A stretch of DNA of 64,000 nucleotides from Streptomyces noursei (GTDB lineage: Bacteria > Actinomycetota > Actinomycetes > Streptomycetales > Streptomycetaceae), in assembly GCF_001646665.1 (NCBI RefSeq), contig NZ_LWBU01000011.1:62001-126000 (forward strand), in the 5' to 3' direction. The notes beneath the pieces are model-generated. The model was not told the origin of the DNA. It worked only from the letters and a program-made list of their open reading frames with translations, and made no database searches. Shown here in pieces: positions 26,055 through 34,965 of the stretch (position 1 is its first letter; each line of letters opens with the position of its first letter). The position numbers and the translations under genes were made by a program.

Positions 26055-26238
26055 GGGGGAAGCACAAGCCTTTCGGGACGCCTGTGGGCGCTCCCGTGCG
26101 ACTCGACGACCCGTGTCTACGAGGTGCGGGAGGGGAGAGCCCTGCCTGACCTGGCGCTGATGGGTCTCACCTCCTCGGTGGGTCTCCTGCCGAACGCGGC
26201 AACATTACCCGAAGACCGCCCGGCGGCCACGTGGTTCG

Positions 26239-26718
26239 TCAGGGACGCGCGGGCTCCTCCGGGGGTCCGGCCGTGACGGAGTCCAGTGCCTCGGACAGCC
26301 GCTCCAGGACCCGCGCCGTCTCGGCGAAGGCGTCCGCCCCCAACTCGGCGGCGAGCCGGGCCGCGAAGTCCGCGTGGCCCGGTTCTATGCGGGCGATCGT
26401 CCCCCGGCCCAGCTGCGTCGGGGCGAGGAGTTTGGCGCGCCGGTGGGCCGGGTTCGGCAGGTACTCGGCCAGGCCCTCCTGGACCAGCAGGTCCGCGATC
26501 CGCTGCACGCTCTGGCGGGTGATGCCCATGGCGCGGGCGATCCCGGAGACCGGCAGCGGCTCGGCCAGCACGGCACCGAGGACCTGCCACCACGAGGCGG
26601 TCAGCCCGGCCGGCCTGGCCAGCTTCTCGGAGACGGCGAGGAACTGGCCGTTCAGCCGGAACACGCCCAGTGCCGTCCGGCTGAGGAGGTCCTGGAGCTC
26701 CCTTTCCGCTCGGGTCAT
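26239..26718 (-). CDS. MarR-family regulator
   Basis: A 159-aa winged-helix protein. The DNA-binding part is about 30-105: LPVSGIARAMGITRQSVQRIADLLVQEGLAEYLPNP with RRAKLLAPTQLG as the wing. The flanking helices dimerise. Its ATG overlaps the stop of the DJ-1/PfpI gene (ATGA), forming a two-gene operon. Tandem dyads upstream of the operon are likely binding sites, so autoregulation is probable. Ligand unknown; oxidants or small aromatics are common for such pairs. Confidence 0.92.
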   Translation of the reverse strand: MTRAERELQDLLSRTALGVFRLNGQFLAVSEKLARPAGLTASWWQVLGAVLAEPLPVSGIARAMGITRQSVQRIADLLVQEGLAEYLPNPAHRRAKLLAPTQLGRGTIARIEPGHADFAARLAAELGADAFAETARVLERLSEALDSVTAGPPEEPARP

Positions 26719-27320
26719 GAGTTCAGTTCCTCGTAGGCGGCCGGGTCGGAGTCGTGGAACAGGCGGTACCAGGCGTCCAGCCGGCGGCCCTCGAACGCGC
26801 CCATCCTGCCCAGCACCTCGCGGGCGAACGCGACCGGTTCGGTCGGCCCGGCCGTGATGAGGTCCCCGTCGGTGACCGCGTCCGCGTCGACGTAGTGCTC
26901 ACCGCCCTTGTAGCCGGTGGCAGCCAGGTGGAAGGACACGGCGCTGGTGTGCGGGCGGTCGTCGAGCAGGCCCTCCCGGGCCAGTCCCGCCGTCGCCCCG
27001 CATATGGCGGCCACGGGCACGCCCGCGTCGAGGAAGGCGCGCGCCTTGGCGGCGAAGGGCGCCAGGTCGTCACCGGAGTCCCAGAGGTCGGCGCCGGGCA
27101 GGATCAGCAGCGCGCTGTCCTCGGGCCGCAGCTCGTCGAGGGCCAGGTCGGGGGTGACGCGCAGCCCGCCGATGCTGGTCACCGGGCCCGTGGTGGGGCC
27201 GACCGTGCGGATGTCGTAGCCGCTGCGGGCGAGCCAGGCGGTGGCGTGTCCCGTCTCCCAGTCGGCGAGCGTGTCGTAGACGCCGAGGTGAACGGTCTTG
27301 CGGGGGTTCGTGCCGGACAT
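26715..27320 (-). CDS. DJ-1/PfpI family protein
   Basis: A 201-aa class-I glutamine-amidotransferase-fold protein. The nucleophile elbow AAICGATAGLAREGLL carries the conserved Cys, and LLILPGADLWDSG supplies the preceding strand. Members include type 1 glutamine amidotransferase-like proteins of unknown substrate and deglycase or stress proteins. The ATG at 27320 has GGAGG 6 nt before it. It is the first gene of the operon with the MarR regulator. Confidence 0.92.
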   Translation of the reverse strand: MSGTNPRKTVHLGVYDTLADWETGHATAWLARSGYDIRTVGPTTGPVTSIGGLRVTPDLALDELRPEDSALLILPGADLWDSGDDLAPFAAKARAFLDAGVPVAAICGATAGLAREGLLDDRPHTSAVSFHLAATGYKGGEHYVDADAVTDGDLITAGPTEPVAFAREVLGRMGAFEGRRLDAWYRLFHDSDPAAYEELNS

Positions 27321-27390
27321 GGTGGCCTCCAGAGTGCGCGCGTCCACGGCGGACGCACGGTGCGATGGATCCCGCTCAGTCGTTCGAGCT

Positions 27391-27427
27391 ATGACAGAAT
27401 GCTGTCATTACGACAGGAGGCTGTCAA
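27391..27427 (-). promoter_or_regulatory. Tandem dyad operators and -35 upstream of the DJ-1/MarR operon
   Basis: ATGACAG-AATG-CTGTCAT (27391-27408) and GACAG-GAGG-CTGTC (27412-27425) share the same half-site and 4-bp spacing. They are centred about 19 bp apart. A perfect minus-strand -35, TTGACA (complement of 27422-27427), overlaps the second; the matching -10 is not clear. A dimeric MarR protein bound to both would block transcription. Confidence 0.7.
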
Positions 27428-27544
27428 CCCCTCCGGTGGTGCCACCGGCGGGTCCGTCGCCCCGACACCCTGCCGATCCCGGCGGCTCTCGGCATACAAG
27501 ATGGCCATACCGGCGCCCGTCGGCGCCTCCTTACCCTGAGCGGC

Positions 27545-28927
27545 ATGACCCCTCATGCCGACCCCGCCGCCTCCGCCGCTCCCGCCGACCCCGCGGCCGG
27601 CGCCGCCGTCAAGGCGGCCGACCGCGCGCACGTGTTCCACTCCTGGTCCGCCCAGGGACTGATCGACCCGCTCGCCGTCGCCGGCGCCGAGGGGGCGTAC
27701 TTCTGGGACTACGACGGAAACCGCTACCTCGACTTCACCAGCGGCCTCGTCTACACCAACATCGGCTACCAGCACCCCAAGGTCGTCGCGGCGATCCAGG
27801 AACAGGCCGCGAGGATGACCACCTTCGCGCCCGCCTTCGCCATCGACGTGCGCTCCGAGGCCGCACGCCTCATCGCCGAGCGCACGCCCGGCGACCTCGA
27901 CAAGATCTTCTTCACCAACGGCGGGGCCGAGGCGGTCGAGAACGCCGCCCGGATGGCCCGGCTGCACACCGGCCGCCCCAAGATCATGAGCGCCTACCGC
28001 TCGTACCACGGCGCCACCTCCACCGCGATCAACCTCACCGGCGACCCGCGCCGCTGGGCCTCCGACACCGCCTCCGCCGGCGTGGTGCACTTCTGGGCGC
28101 CGTTCCTCTACCGCTCGCCCTTCTACGCCGAGACCGAGGCGCAGGAGTGCGAACGCGCCCTCCAGCACCTGGAGGACACCATCGCGTTCGAGGGCCCGCA
28201 GTCCATCGCCGCGATCATCCTCGAAACCGTCCCCGGCACCGCCGGCATCATGACCCCGCCGCCCGGCTACCTCCCCGGCGTCCGCGCGATCTGCGACCGG
28301 TACGGCATCGTCCTCGTCCTCGACGAGGTCATGGCCGGCTTCGGCCGCACCGGCGCGTGGTTCGCGGCCGAGCACTTCGGCGTCGTCCCCGACCTGCTCA
28401 CCTTCGCCAAGGGCGTCAACTCCGGGTACGTGCCCCTCGGCGGCGTGGCGATCTCCGCGGAGATCGCCGCCACCTTCGACAAGCGGCCCTACCCCGGCGG
28501 CCTCACCTACTCCGGCCACCCCCTCGCCTGCGCCGCCGCCGTCGCCACCATCCGGGCCATGGAGGAGGAGAAGGTCGTCGAGCAGGCCGCCCGCCTCGGC
28601 GAGAACGTCCTCGGCCCCGGCCTGCGCGAGCTGGCCGAACGCCACCCCGCCGTCGGGGAGGTCCGGGGAATGGGCGCCTTCTGGGCGCTGGACCTCGTAC
28701 GGAACAGGGAGACGCGCGAGCCCCTCGTCCCGTACAACGCGACGGGCGAGGCGAACGCCCCGATGGCCGCCTTCGGCGCGGCCTGCAAGAAGAACGGCCT
28801 GTGGCCCTTCATCAACATGAACCGCACCCACGCCGTCCCCGCGTGCAACATCACCGAGGCGGAGGCCAAGGAAGGACTCGCCGCCCTCGACGCGGCGCTC
28901 ACCGTCGCCGACGAGTACACCGTGTAA
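27545..28927 (+). CDS. Class III aminotransferase
   Basis: A 460-aa PLP enzyme of the omega-aminotransferase group (fold type I, class III). It opens HVFHSWSAQG, typical of taurine/beta-alanine:pyruvate-type members. YHGATSTAINLTGD and VLVLDEVMAGFGRTG (PLP Asp) are present, and the PLP Lys is in LLTFAKGVNSGYVPLGG. Substrate cannot be read from sequence. It is followed 66 bp later by a GntR regulator, which may control it. The 30 N-terminal residues are Ala/Pro-rich and disordered; the ATG at 27545 is the only good start. Confidence 0.92.
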   Translation: MTPHADPAASAAPADPAAGAAVKAADRAHVFHSWSAQGLIDPLAVAGAEGAYFWDYDGNRYLDFTSGLVYTNIGYQHPKVVAAIQEQAARMTTFAPAFAIDVRSEAARLIAERTPGDLDKIFFTNGGAEAVENAARMARLHTGRPKIMSAYRSYHGATSTAINLTGDPRRWASDTASAGVVHFWAPFLYRSPFYAETEAQECERALQHLEDTIAFEGPQSIAAIILETVPGTAGIMTPPPGYLPGVRAICDRYGIVLVLDEVMAGFGRTGAWFAAEHFGVVPDLLTFAKGVNSGYVPLGGVAISAEIAATFDKRPYPGGLTYSGHPLACAAAVATIRAMEEEKVVEQAARLGENVLGPGLRELAERHPAVGEVRGMGAFWALDLVRNRETREPLVPYNATGEANAPMAAFGAACKKNGLWPFINMNRTHAVPACNITEAEAKEGLAALDAALTVADEYTV

Positions 28928-28993
28928 CCGCCTCCATGCGCCCCCTCCGCCTGGCTTAAGGTGTGCGGAACCGGACGGAGGGGGCCAGAAGCC

Positions 28994-29674
28994 ATGCCCG
29001 CGAGCGGAGCTGTGACCCGCAACACCCTGCGGCAGCAGATCGCGGACGCGCTGCGTGACGAGGTGCTCGCGGGGCGTCTCCAGCCCGGGCAGGAGTTCAC
29101 GGTCAAGCACATCGCGGACCAGTACGGAGTGTCGGCGACGCCCGTACGGGAAGCGCTGGTCGACCTCACCGCCCAGGGCCTGCTCGACTCCGACCAGCAC
29201 AAGGGCTTCCGCGTCCACCGGTTCTCGGTCGACGACTACCGGGGCATGGTCGAGGCTCGCGCCCTCATCGTGGACGGCATCTTCCGCCGCCTGGCCGAGC
29301 GGGTCGGCCCACCGCACGCGCACGGGGCACCGCTGGTGTCGGTACGGCGGCGGGCCGAGGAGGCGGCACGGGCGGCGCGCGCCGGTGACCTGGACATCCT
29401 CATCGGCTACGACCTGCGGTTCTGGCGGGAGCTCAGCGGCTTCGTCGCCAACCGCTACATCGCCGACTTCCTGCACCGGCTCCGCGTCCAGGCCTGGGTG
29501 TTCGCCGTCCCCCACCTGCGGACCGCCCGCGAGCCCGGCGCCTGGCTGTGGAACGGCCACGAGGAGCTGGTCGACGCGGTCACCCTCGGCGACCCCGACG
29601 CCGTGATGGCGGCGATCGACGCGTACAACGCGCACTCCCTGCGGTGGGCCGACCATCTGGACGGGCTGCGCTGA
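28994..29674 (+). CDS. GntR-family regulator (FadR/FCD type)
   Basis: A 226-aa regulator. The N-terminal winged helix (about 8-75) contains FTVKHIADQYGVSATPVREALVDLTAQGLL. The C-terminal all-helical FCD-like domain binds an organic acid or amino-acid-type ligand. The ATG at 28994 follows GGAGGGGG (28978-28985) at 8 nt. Position after the aminotransferase suggests it senses that enzyme's substrate or product (inference). Confidence 0.92.
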   Translation: MPASGAVTRNTLRQQIADALRDEVLAGRLQPGQEFTVKHIADQYGVSATPVREALVDLTAQGLLDSDQHKGFRVHRFSVDDYRGMVEARALIVDGIFRRLAERVGPPHAHGAPLVSVRRRAEEAARAARAGDLDILIGYDLRFWRELSGFVANRYIADFLHRLRVQAWVFAVPHLRTAREPGAWLWNGHEELVDAVTLGDPDAVMAAIDAYNAHSLRWADHLDGLR

Positions 29675-29752
29675 CGGCTCTTACCGCTCATGACGGGTGG
29701 GTAGGGGATGTGCACCCGCGCCGCGCACTACCCTGTCCCGCCGAAGCAACTG

Positions 29753-30421
29753 ATGGAGAGCGAGTCTCCCTTGGCCTGTGACCTGTGGTTGGTCCCCCTC
29801 GTCGACGTGCTGTGCCACAGCCCCGACAACCCCTTCGCCGAAGAGATCGCCGTGTACGACAAGGCCCTCACCGCGGCGGGCCTGCCGACCGTGCCCGTCT
29901 TCGCGTACATGCCCGGCCTGTCGGGCGACGTCGCGCCGGTGGCCGGCTTCGACTACGACGCCCTGCACTTCCTGCGCCGCGCCTACCTGCTCCAGATCTG
30001 CGGTCTCGCGGTCACGCCCGTCGACGAACTGGGCGGGGACTACGAGCAACTGCTGGAGATGTTCGAGTCGACGGCCCAGCAGTCGCACCTGGTGTGGCAC
30101 TACGACCACGCGGGCGCCTACGTGCCGGTCGACTTCCCCACGCCGCTGTCCAACGAGGAGCTGCTGGCGGGCGGCGGCCCGCTCGGCTCCGCCCAGGGCC
30201 TGCTGCGGGAGCTGGAGTACGTCGCCCCCTCGATCGGCATCGACCCGGCGAACCCCCCGGCCGCGCCCCACCCTCCGGAGCGCCCCACGGCCCTGGAGGA
30301 GCCCGCCGGGCCGATCCCGCACGACGACAGCCCCTTCGCCCGCGAGCGGCACGTGTGGCTCGGCCTCCACGCGGCGGCCACCCGCAGCCTGGGCCAGGGC
30401 TCGATGATCATTTTCAGCTGA
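29753..30421 (+). CDS. Conserved Streptomyces protein of unknown function
   Basis: A 222-aa soluble acidic protein. It begins ACDLWLVPLVDVLCHSPDNPFAEE and contains a Tyr/His/Asp-rich stretch (SHLVWHYDHAGAYVPVDFP). No catalytic motif or membrane segment is evident, and I recognise no named domain. The ATG at 29753 is preferred over an upstream in-frame ATG at 29708; a TTG at 29771 is possible. It converges on the SLATT gene, with a short GGGGC-TCC-GCCCC hairpin (30430-30442) between them. Confidence 0.75.
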   Translation: MESESPLACDLWLVPLVDVLCHSPDNPFAEEIAVYDKALTAAGLPTVPVFAYMPGLSGDVAPVAGFDYDALHFLRRAYLLQICGLAVTPVDELGGDYEQLLEMFESTAQQSHLVWHYDHAGAYVPVDFPTPLSNEELLAGGGPLGSAQGLLRELEYVAPSIGIDPANPPAAPHPPERPTALEEPAGPIPHDDSPFARERHVWLGLHAAATRSLGQGSMIIFS

Positions 30422-30445
30422 CGCCCGACGGGGCTCCGCCCCTGA

Positions 30446-31195
30446 TCAGCGGGGCTCCGGCGGACGCTGCCGCGGCATGTTGGGGCGCGTGCCCGGAGGG
30501 AGCGGGAACCGCCCGGAAGGGTGGCTGCCCTCCGTCCGGGGCGGCGCGCAGGCCAGCGTCGACTGCATCACCAGCGGCGCGGGCCCCGACCGGAACTCCA
30601 CCATCCAGTCCGCCGTCTCCGCCCGCACCAGCTCCGTCACGTCCTCCGAGAACCGCCGCAGCACCCCCAGGCACCGCTCCGCGGCCTCGCTCGCCGTGCC
30701 CTCGGTCGGGCCCAGCACCTCCCGGATGCTCTCCGCCGCCCAGTCGAACTGGAGCGCCTGGAGCCGCCGCTGCACCGCCTGCGCCGTCGCCACGTCCCGC
30801 ATCCAGCCGGACGTGAACCCGAAGTACCGGTCGCACGCCAGGCACGCGGCGGCCAGCAGCAGGGACAGGTACCCCCAGCCCGACGCCCCCTCCAGCGCGC
30901 CCGTCAGGTCCAGCAGCGGCAGCCCGGCCCCCGCGATCGCGCCCAGCGCCGTACCGATCCGCAGCGTCCGGGCGCCGCGGCGCTTCCAGGCCCGGTCCTC
31001 CAGGTACCACTCGGCCGTACGCAGCGCCTGGCCCTCGACCCAGCGGTACAGCTCGTCCAGCCGCTCCGCCGGCTCGCCCCAGTCCCCGAGCGGAAAGGGC
31101 CGGCCGGTCAGATCGCCACCGGGGCCGCCGTACCGGTCATGGCTGTCGCCCTCCCCCCGGGCGGGGCCCCCGGGCTGCATCTCCGGCTGGCTCAC
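30446..31195 (-). CDS. SLATT-domain two-TM protein
   Basis: A 249-aa membrane protein. It contains the helix-TM-TM-helix arrangement of SLATT domains: LYRWVEGQALRTAEWYLEDRAWKRR, then two hydrophobic segments (about 75-98 and 103-123), then a long cytosolic helix. SLATT proteins are proposed pore-forming effectors of nucleotide-signalled defence systems; many actinomycete versions stand alone. No SMODS, SLOG or nuclease partner is adjacent. GTG 31195 has AGAGGAG upstream; a TTG at 31225 is longer but lacks support. The C-terminal 40 residues are Pro/Arg-rich. Confidence 0.82.
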   Translation of the reverse strand: MSQPEMQPGGPARGEGDSHDRYGGPGGDLTGRPFPLGDWGEPAERLDELYRWVEGQALRTAEWYLEDRAWKRRGARTLRIGTALGAIAGAGLPLLDLTGALEGASGWGYLSLLLAAACLACDRYFGFTSGWMRDVATAQAVQRRLQALQFDWAAESIREVLGPTEGTASEAAERCLGVLRRFSEDVTELVRAETADWMVEFRSGPAPLVMQSTLACAPPRTEGSHPSGRFPLPPGTRPNMPRQRPPEPR

Positions 31196-31499
31196 CGGGG
31201 CACTCCTCTGCGCTCTGCGTGACAATCCGTGACGTGCGGTCTGCGGGTCTGCGGGTCCGTAAACGTGCGGGCGGTGCGGTGCGCGTGTGCGTACTGGTGC
31301 GCATGCCCTTTCCTACCGCCGAATGGTGGGCCGGGAGCGCGGAATCCCGGTATTTCCGCCCGCAAGAGGGCCTTGATCAGCTAGGGGGCGCGCCAGGATT
31401 CCACCCGAAGGAGTGAAGGCCGGTGGGTGGGGCGGACCGTCCGGCGACCACGTAGGCTCGGCATACCGAATACTCATCGTCGAAATGCCAGGAGTGACC

Positions 31500-31841
31500 G
31501 TGATTCCCGGTGGTGGCCAGCCCAACATGCAGCAGATCCTCCAGCAGGCCCAGAAGATGCAGCAGGACCTCGCCCGCGCCCAGGAGGAGCTGGCGCAGAC
31601 CGAGGTCGACGGGCAGGCGGGCGGCGGCCTGGTGAAGGCCACCGTGACCGGCGCCGGCGAGCTCCGCTCCCTGGTCATCGACCCCAAGGCGGTCGACCCG
31701 GAGGACACCGAGACCCTCGCCGACCTCGTCGTCGCCGCCGTCCAGGCCGCGAACGAGAACGCGCAGGCGCTCCAGCAGGCCAAGCTCGGCCCGCTGGCCC
31801 AGGGCCTGGGCGGCGGCGGGATCCCGGGCCTCGGTTTCTAG
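31500..31841 (+). CDS. YbaB/EbfC nucleoid-associated protein
   Basis: A 113-aa DNA-binding protein. It opens [21 protein letters not shown], then a coiled helix, then the [20 protein letters not shown] strand region and a helix ending in a Gly-rich tail. The family coats DNA and is almost always next to recR, as here. GTG 31500 with AGGAG (31490-31494) is the start; an ATG at 31485 is in frame but precedes the ribosome site. TAGGCT near 31453 may be the -10. Confidence 0.95.
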   Translation: MIPGGGQPNMQQILQQAQKMQQDLARAQEELAQTEVDGQAGGGLVKATVTGAGELRSLVIDPKAVDPEDTETLADLVVAAVQAANENAQALQQAKLGPLAQGLGGGGIPGLGF

Positions 31842-31968
31842 CCCCCGGACGGGGGCACGGTCCGCCCCGCGAGGACGGTCCGGCGGGGCGGGCTCCGGCG
31901 CCCGCCCTTCTAACCCGTACGCATTGCAACTACCGTAAGCATCACAGCACTCCACGAGAGGCGTTCCG

Positions 31969-32568
31969 TTGTACGAAGGCGTGGTTCAGGACCTCATCGA
32001 CGAGCTGGGCAGGCTGCCAGGCGTCGGTCCCAAGAGCGCCCAGCGGATCGCCTTCCACATCCTGCAGGCCGAGCCCACCGACGTACGCCGCCTCGCCCAT
32101 GCCCTCCTCGAGGTCAAGGACAAGGTGCGGTTCTGCGCCGTGTGCGGCAACGTCGCGCAGGAGGAGCGGTGCGGTATCTGCCGGGACCCGCGCCGTGACG
32201 AGGCGGTCATCTGCGTGGTCGAGGAGCCGAAGGACGTCGTCGCGATCGAGCGGACGCGCGAGTTCCGTGGGCGGTACCACGTGCTCGGCGGCGCGATCAG
32301 CCCGATCGAGGGCGTCGGCCCGGACGACCTGCGGATCCGCGAGCTGCTGGCCCGTCTCGCGGACGGAACGGTCACCGAGCTGATCCTCGCGACCGACCCC
32401 AATCTGGAGGGGGAGGCCACCGCGACGTACCTGGCGCGCATGGTCAAGCCCATGGGCCTGAAGGTCACGCGCCTCGCCAGCGGACTTCCCGTTGGCGGAG
32501 ACCTGGAATACGCCGACGAGGTCACGCTCGGGCGAGCGTTCGAAGGGAGACGACTCCTCGATGTCTGA
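31969..32568 (+). CDS. recR: Recombination protein RecR
   Basis: A 199-aa protein that forms a DNA clamp with RecO and helps load RecA during gap repair. Features in order: a helix-hairpin-helix ([20 protein letters not shown]), a C4 zinc finger ([16 protein letters not shown]), a Toprim domain ([14 protein letters not shown] and [16 protein letters not shown]), and the Walker-B-like C-terminus. It starts at TTG 31969 with GAGAGG upstream. It overlaps the DUF5063 gene by 8 bp. Confidence 0.98.
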   Translation: MYEGVVQDLIDELGRLPGVGPKSAQRIAFHILQAEPTDVRRLAHALLEVKDKVRFCAVCGNVAQEERCGICRDPRRDEAVICVVEEPKDVVAIERTREFRGRYHVLGGAISPIEGVGPDDLRIRELLARLADGTVTELILATDPNLEGEATATYLARMVKPMGLKVTRLASGLPVGGDLEYADEVTLGRAFEGRRLLDV

Positions 32569-33220
32569 CGCCACACTGCACGCGCACTCGCTGGACCCCG
32601 ACAGTTTCGCGGTCCAGATCGCCGACTCGATCGAGTCCTTCATCGTCGCCACCACCGAGGTGGCCAAGGGCGACGAGCCCGACAGCGCGGTCCCCTTCCT
32701 GCTGCTGGAGGTCTCCCAGCTGCTGCTCACCGGTGGCCGGCTGGGCGCGCACGAGGACATCATCCCGGAGGAGCGGTACGAACCGGACACCGGTCCGGAC
32801 GTGGACGTCGACGAGCTGCGGATGCGGTTCGCGACCATGCTCGACCCGGTGGACGTCTTCTCGGAGGTCTTCGACCCGTACGAGCCGCGCAAGGCGCCCG
32901 TGCCGTGCCGCATCTCGGACAACCTGGCCGACATCGTCATGGACCTCCGCCACGGGCTGGCCCACTACCGGGCGGGCCGCACCACGGAGGCCCTGTGGTG
33001 GTGGCAGTTCTCGTACTTCTCCAACTGGGGCCCGACCGCGTCGGCGACCCTGCGGGCCCTCCAGTCCCTCGTGTCCCACGTACGCCTCGACCAGCCGCTG
33101 GAGGAGCTGGACGGGCTCGACACGGACGAGGACCTCACGGAGGACGCCCTGGCGGAGGAGGCGGGCCGCGTGATGGCGCAGGAGATCCTCGGCCCGCTGG
33201 GCATGCGCACGGTCAAGTAG
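32561..33220 (+). CDS. DUF5063 family protein
   Basis: A 219-aa soluble, acidic, mostly helical protein that I recognise as DUF5063. A conserved core covers [24 protein letters not shown], and [36 protein letters not shown] is the most typical segment. Function is unknown. The ATG lies within the end of recR, and the family commonly follows ybaB-recR. A role linked to recombination is possible only by neighbourhood. Confidence 0.88.
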   Translation: MSDATLHAHSLDPDSFAVQIADSIESFIVATTEVAKGDEPDSAVPFLLLEVSQLLLTGGRLGAHEDIIPEERYEPDTGPDVDVDELRMRFATMLDPVDVFSEVFDPYEPRKAPVPCRISDNLADIVMDLRHGLAHYRAGRTTEALWWWQFSYFSNWGPTASATLRALQSLVSHVRLDQPLEELDGLDTDEDLTEDALAEEAGRVMAQEILGPLGMRTVK

Positions 33221-33551
33221 CCGCCGCCCCGCTTTCCAGGCCTCCCGGAGCCCGGCCCGGACCCCGACCCGGACCCGGACTCCGACCCGGACCCGGTCAC
33301 GCCCTCGCCCGCGTGCCGGGTCCGCGCCATGTTCTGAGGCGTGGGCGGCGCGGCGTGCGGCCGTCCGAGGTGACCCGGCACACATTCCGCGTACGCCCGG
33401 CGGTGACGGGCAGGTACTGGCCGAGCGGCCGTGAAGCGCCCCACGATGATCACGTCGTGAGCGGGACATCTCACGATGTGGTATGGCGGGGGCGTTTCCC
33501 GGCCGCTCGTTAGACTGAGCTGACCGCAAACGGACTGAGCGAGGAGCGCAC
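33221..33551. other. Intergenic region upstream of aspartokinase
   Basis: No gene is supported here. Bases 33255-33297 are a run of GACCCG/GGACCC hexamer-like repeats. CACGA-TGATCACG-TCGTG (about 33441-33458) is an inverted repeat. TAGACT (33511-33516) is a possible -10 for ask, and GAGGAG (33541-33546) is its ribosome site. Confidence 0.5.
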
Positions 33552-34823
33552 GTGGGCCTTGTCGTGCAGAAGTACGGAGGCTCCTCCGTTGCCGATGCCG
33601 AGGGCATCAAGCGCGTCGCCAAGCGAATCGTCGATGCCAAGAAGAACGGCCACCAGGTGGTCGTCGTGGTTTCGGCGATGGGCGACACGACGGACGAGTT
33701 GATCGATCTCGCCGAGCAGGTATCCCCGATCCCTGCCGGGCGTGAGTTCGACATGCTGCTGACCGCCGGAGAGCGGATCGCCATGGCCCTGCTGGCCATG
33801 GCGATCAAAAACCTGGGCCACGAGGCCCAGTCGTTCACGGGCAGCCAGGCAGGCGTCATCACCGACTCCGTCCACAACAAAGCGCGCATCATCGATGTCA
33901 CGCCGGGCCGGATCCGTACGGCGCTCGACGAGGGCAACATCGCCATCGTCGCGGGCTTCCAGGGCGTCTCCCAGGACAAGAAGGACATCACCACCCTCGG
34001 GCGCGGCGGGTCGGACACGACCGCCGTCGCGCTCGCCGCGGCGCTCGACGCCGAGGTGTGCGAGATCTACACCGACGTCGACGGTGTCTTCACCGCCGAC
34101 CCCCGGGTCGTGAAGAAGGCCCGGAAGATCGACTGGATCTCCTTCGAGGACATGCTGGAGCTCGCCAGCTCCGGCTCCAAGGTGCTGCTGCACCGCTGCG
34201 TCGAGTACGCACGCCGTTACAACATCCCGATCCACGTCCGGTCGTCCTTCTCGGGACTCCAGGGCACGTGGGTCAGCAACGAACCGCGAGGGGACCGCAA
34301 GGTGGAGCAGGCCATCATCTCCGGTGTCGCCCACGACACGTCCGAGGCGAAGATCACCGTCGTCGGGGTGCCGGACAAGCCGGGCGAGGCCGCCGCGATC
34401 TTCCGCACCATCGCGGACAACGAGATCAACATCGACATGGTGGTGCAGAACGTCTCCGCCGCGTCGACCGGGCTGACCGACATCTCCTTCACGCTGCCCA
34501 AGGCGGAGGGCCGCAAGGCCATCGACGCCCTGGAGAAGCAGAAGGCCCTCATCGGCTTCGAGTCCCTGCGCTACGACGACCAGATCGCCAAGATCTCCCT
34601 GGTCGGCGCGGGCATGAAGACCAACCCGGGTGTCACGGCCGGCTTCTTCGAGGCGCTGTCCGACGCGGGCGTGAACATCGAGCTGATCTCGACCTCCGAG
34701 ATCCGCATCTCGGTCGTCACCCGCGCCGACGACGTCAACGAGGCCGTCCGCGCCGTCCACACCGCCTTCGGTCTCGACTCCGACTCCGACGAGGCCGTGG
34801 TGTACGGGGGCACCGGGCGGTGA
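33552..34823 (+). CDS. ask: Aspartokinase (alpha subunit, full length)
   Basis: A 423-aa enzyme that phosphorylates aspartate, the first step to lysine, threonine, methionine and diaminopimelate. The kinase domain opens with [20 protein letters not shown]. Conserved [16 protein letters not shown] and [15 protein letters not shown] follow. The C-terminal third has two ACT domains (about 265-420) that bind lysine and threonine for feedback inhibition. GTG 33552 follows GAGGAG. An internal start gives a beta subunit, as in Corynebacterium. The downstream Asd homologue looks co-transcribed. Confidence 0.97.
   Translation: MGLVVQKYGGSSVADAEGIKRVAKRIVDAKKNGHQVVVVVSAMGDTTDELIDLAEQVSPIPAGREFDMLLTAGERIAMALLAMAIKNLGHEAQSFTGSQAGVITDSVHNKARIIDVTPGRIRTALDEGNIAIVAGFQGVSQDKKDITTLGRGGSDTTAVALAAALDAEVCEIYTDVDGVFTADPRVVKKARKIDWISFEDMLELASSGSKVLLHRCVEYARRYNIPIHVRSSFSGLQGTWVSNEPRGDRKVEQAIISGVAHDTSEAKITVVGVPDKPGEAAAIFRTIADNEINIDMVVQNVSAASTGLTDISFTLPKAEGRKAIDALEKQKALIGFESLRYDDQIAKISLVGAGMKTNPGVTAGFFEALSDAGVNIELISTSEIRISVVTRADDVNEAVRAVHTAFGLDSDSDEAVVYGGTGR
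34302..34823 (+). CDS. ask: Aspartokinase beta subunit (internal in-frame start)
   Basis: GTG 34302 lies in frame inside ask and is preceded by GAGGGG (34288-34293) at 8 nt. Translation from it gives a 173-aa protein, [17 protein letters not shown] onward, consisting only of the two ACT domains. This length and boundary match the separately made beta subunits of alpha2-beta2 aspartokinases known in Corynebacterium and Bacillus. The start is inferred from the ribosome site and family precedent. Confidence 0.7.
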   Translation: MEQAIISGVAHDTSEAKITVVGVPDKPGEAAAIFRTIADNEINIDMVVQNVSAASTGLTDISFTLPKAEGRKAIDALEKQKALIGFESLRYDDQIAKISLVGAGMKTNPGVTAGFFEALSDAGVNIELISTSEIRISVVTRADDVNEAVRAVHTAFGLDSDSDEAVVYGGTGR

Positions 34824-34965
34824 CGAGCCGCTGGGACCGGTCGCCCGGGTGTGACCGGTCAGGCTTGTCCGGCCCGTCGGACCTGCCGGGCCTCTCCGGG
34901 CGGGCATACCTGTCGGGCCGGTCGGACCTCTCCGGCCTGGCGTACCTGTCCGGCCGGTGGAGCCG

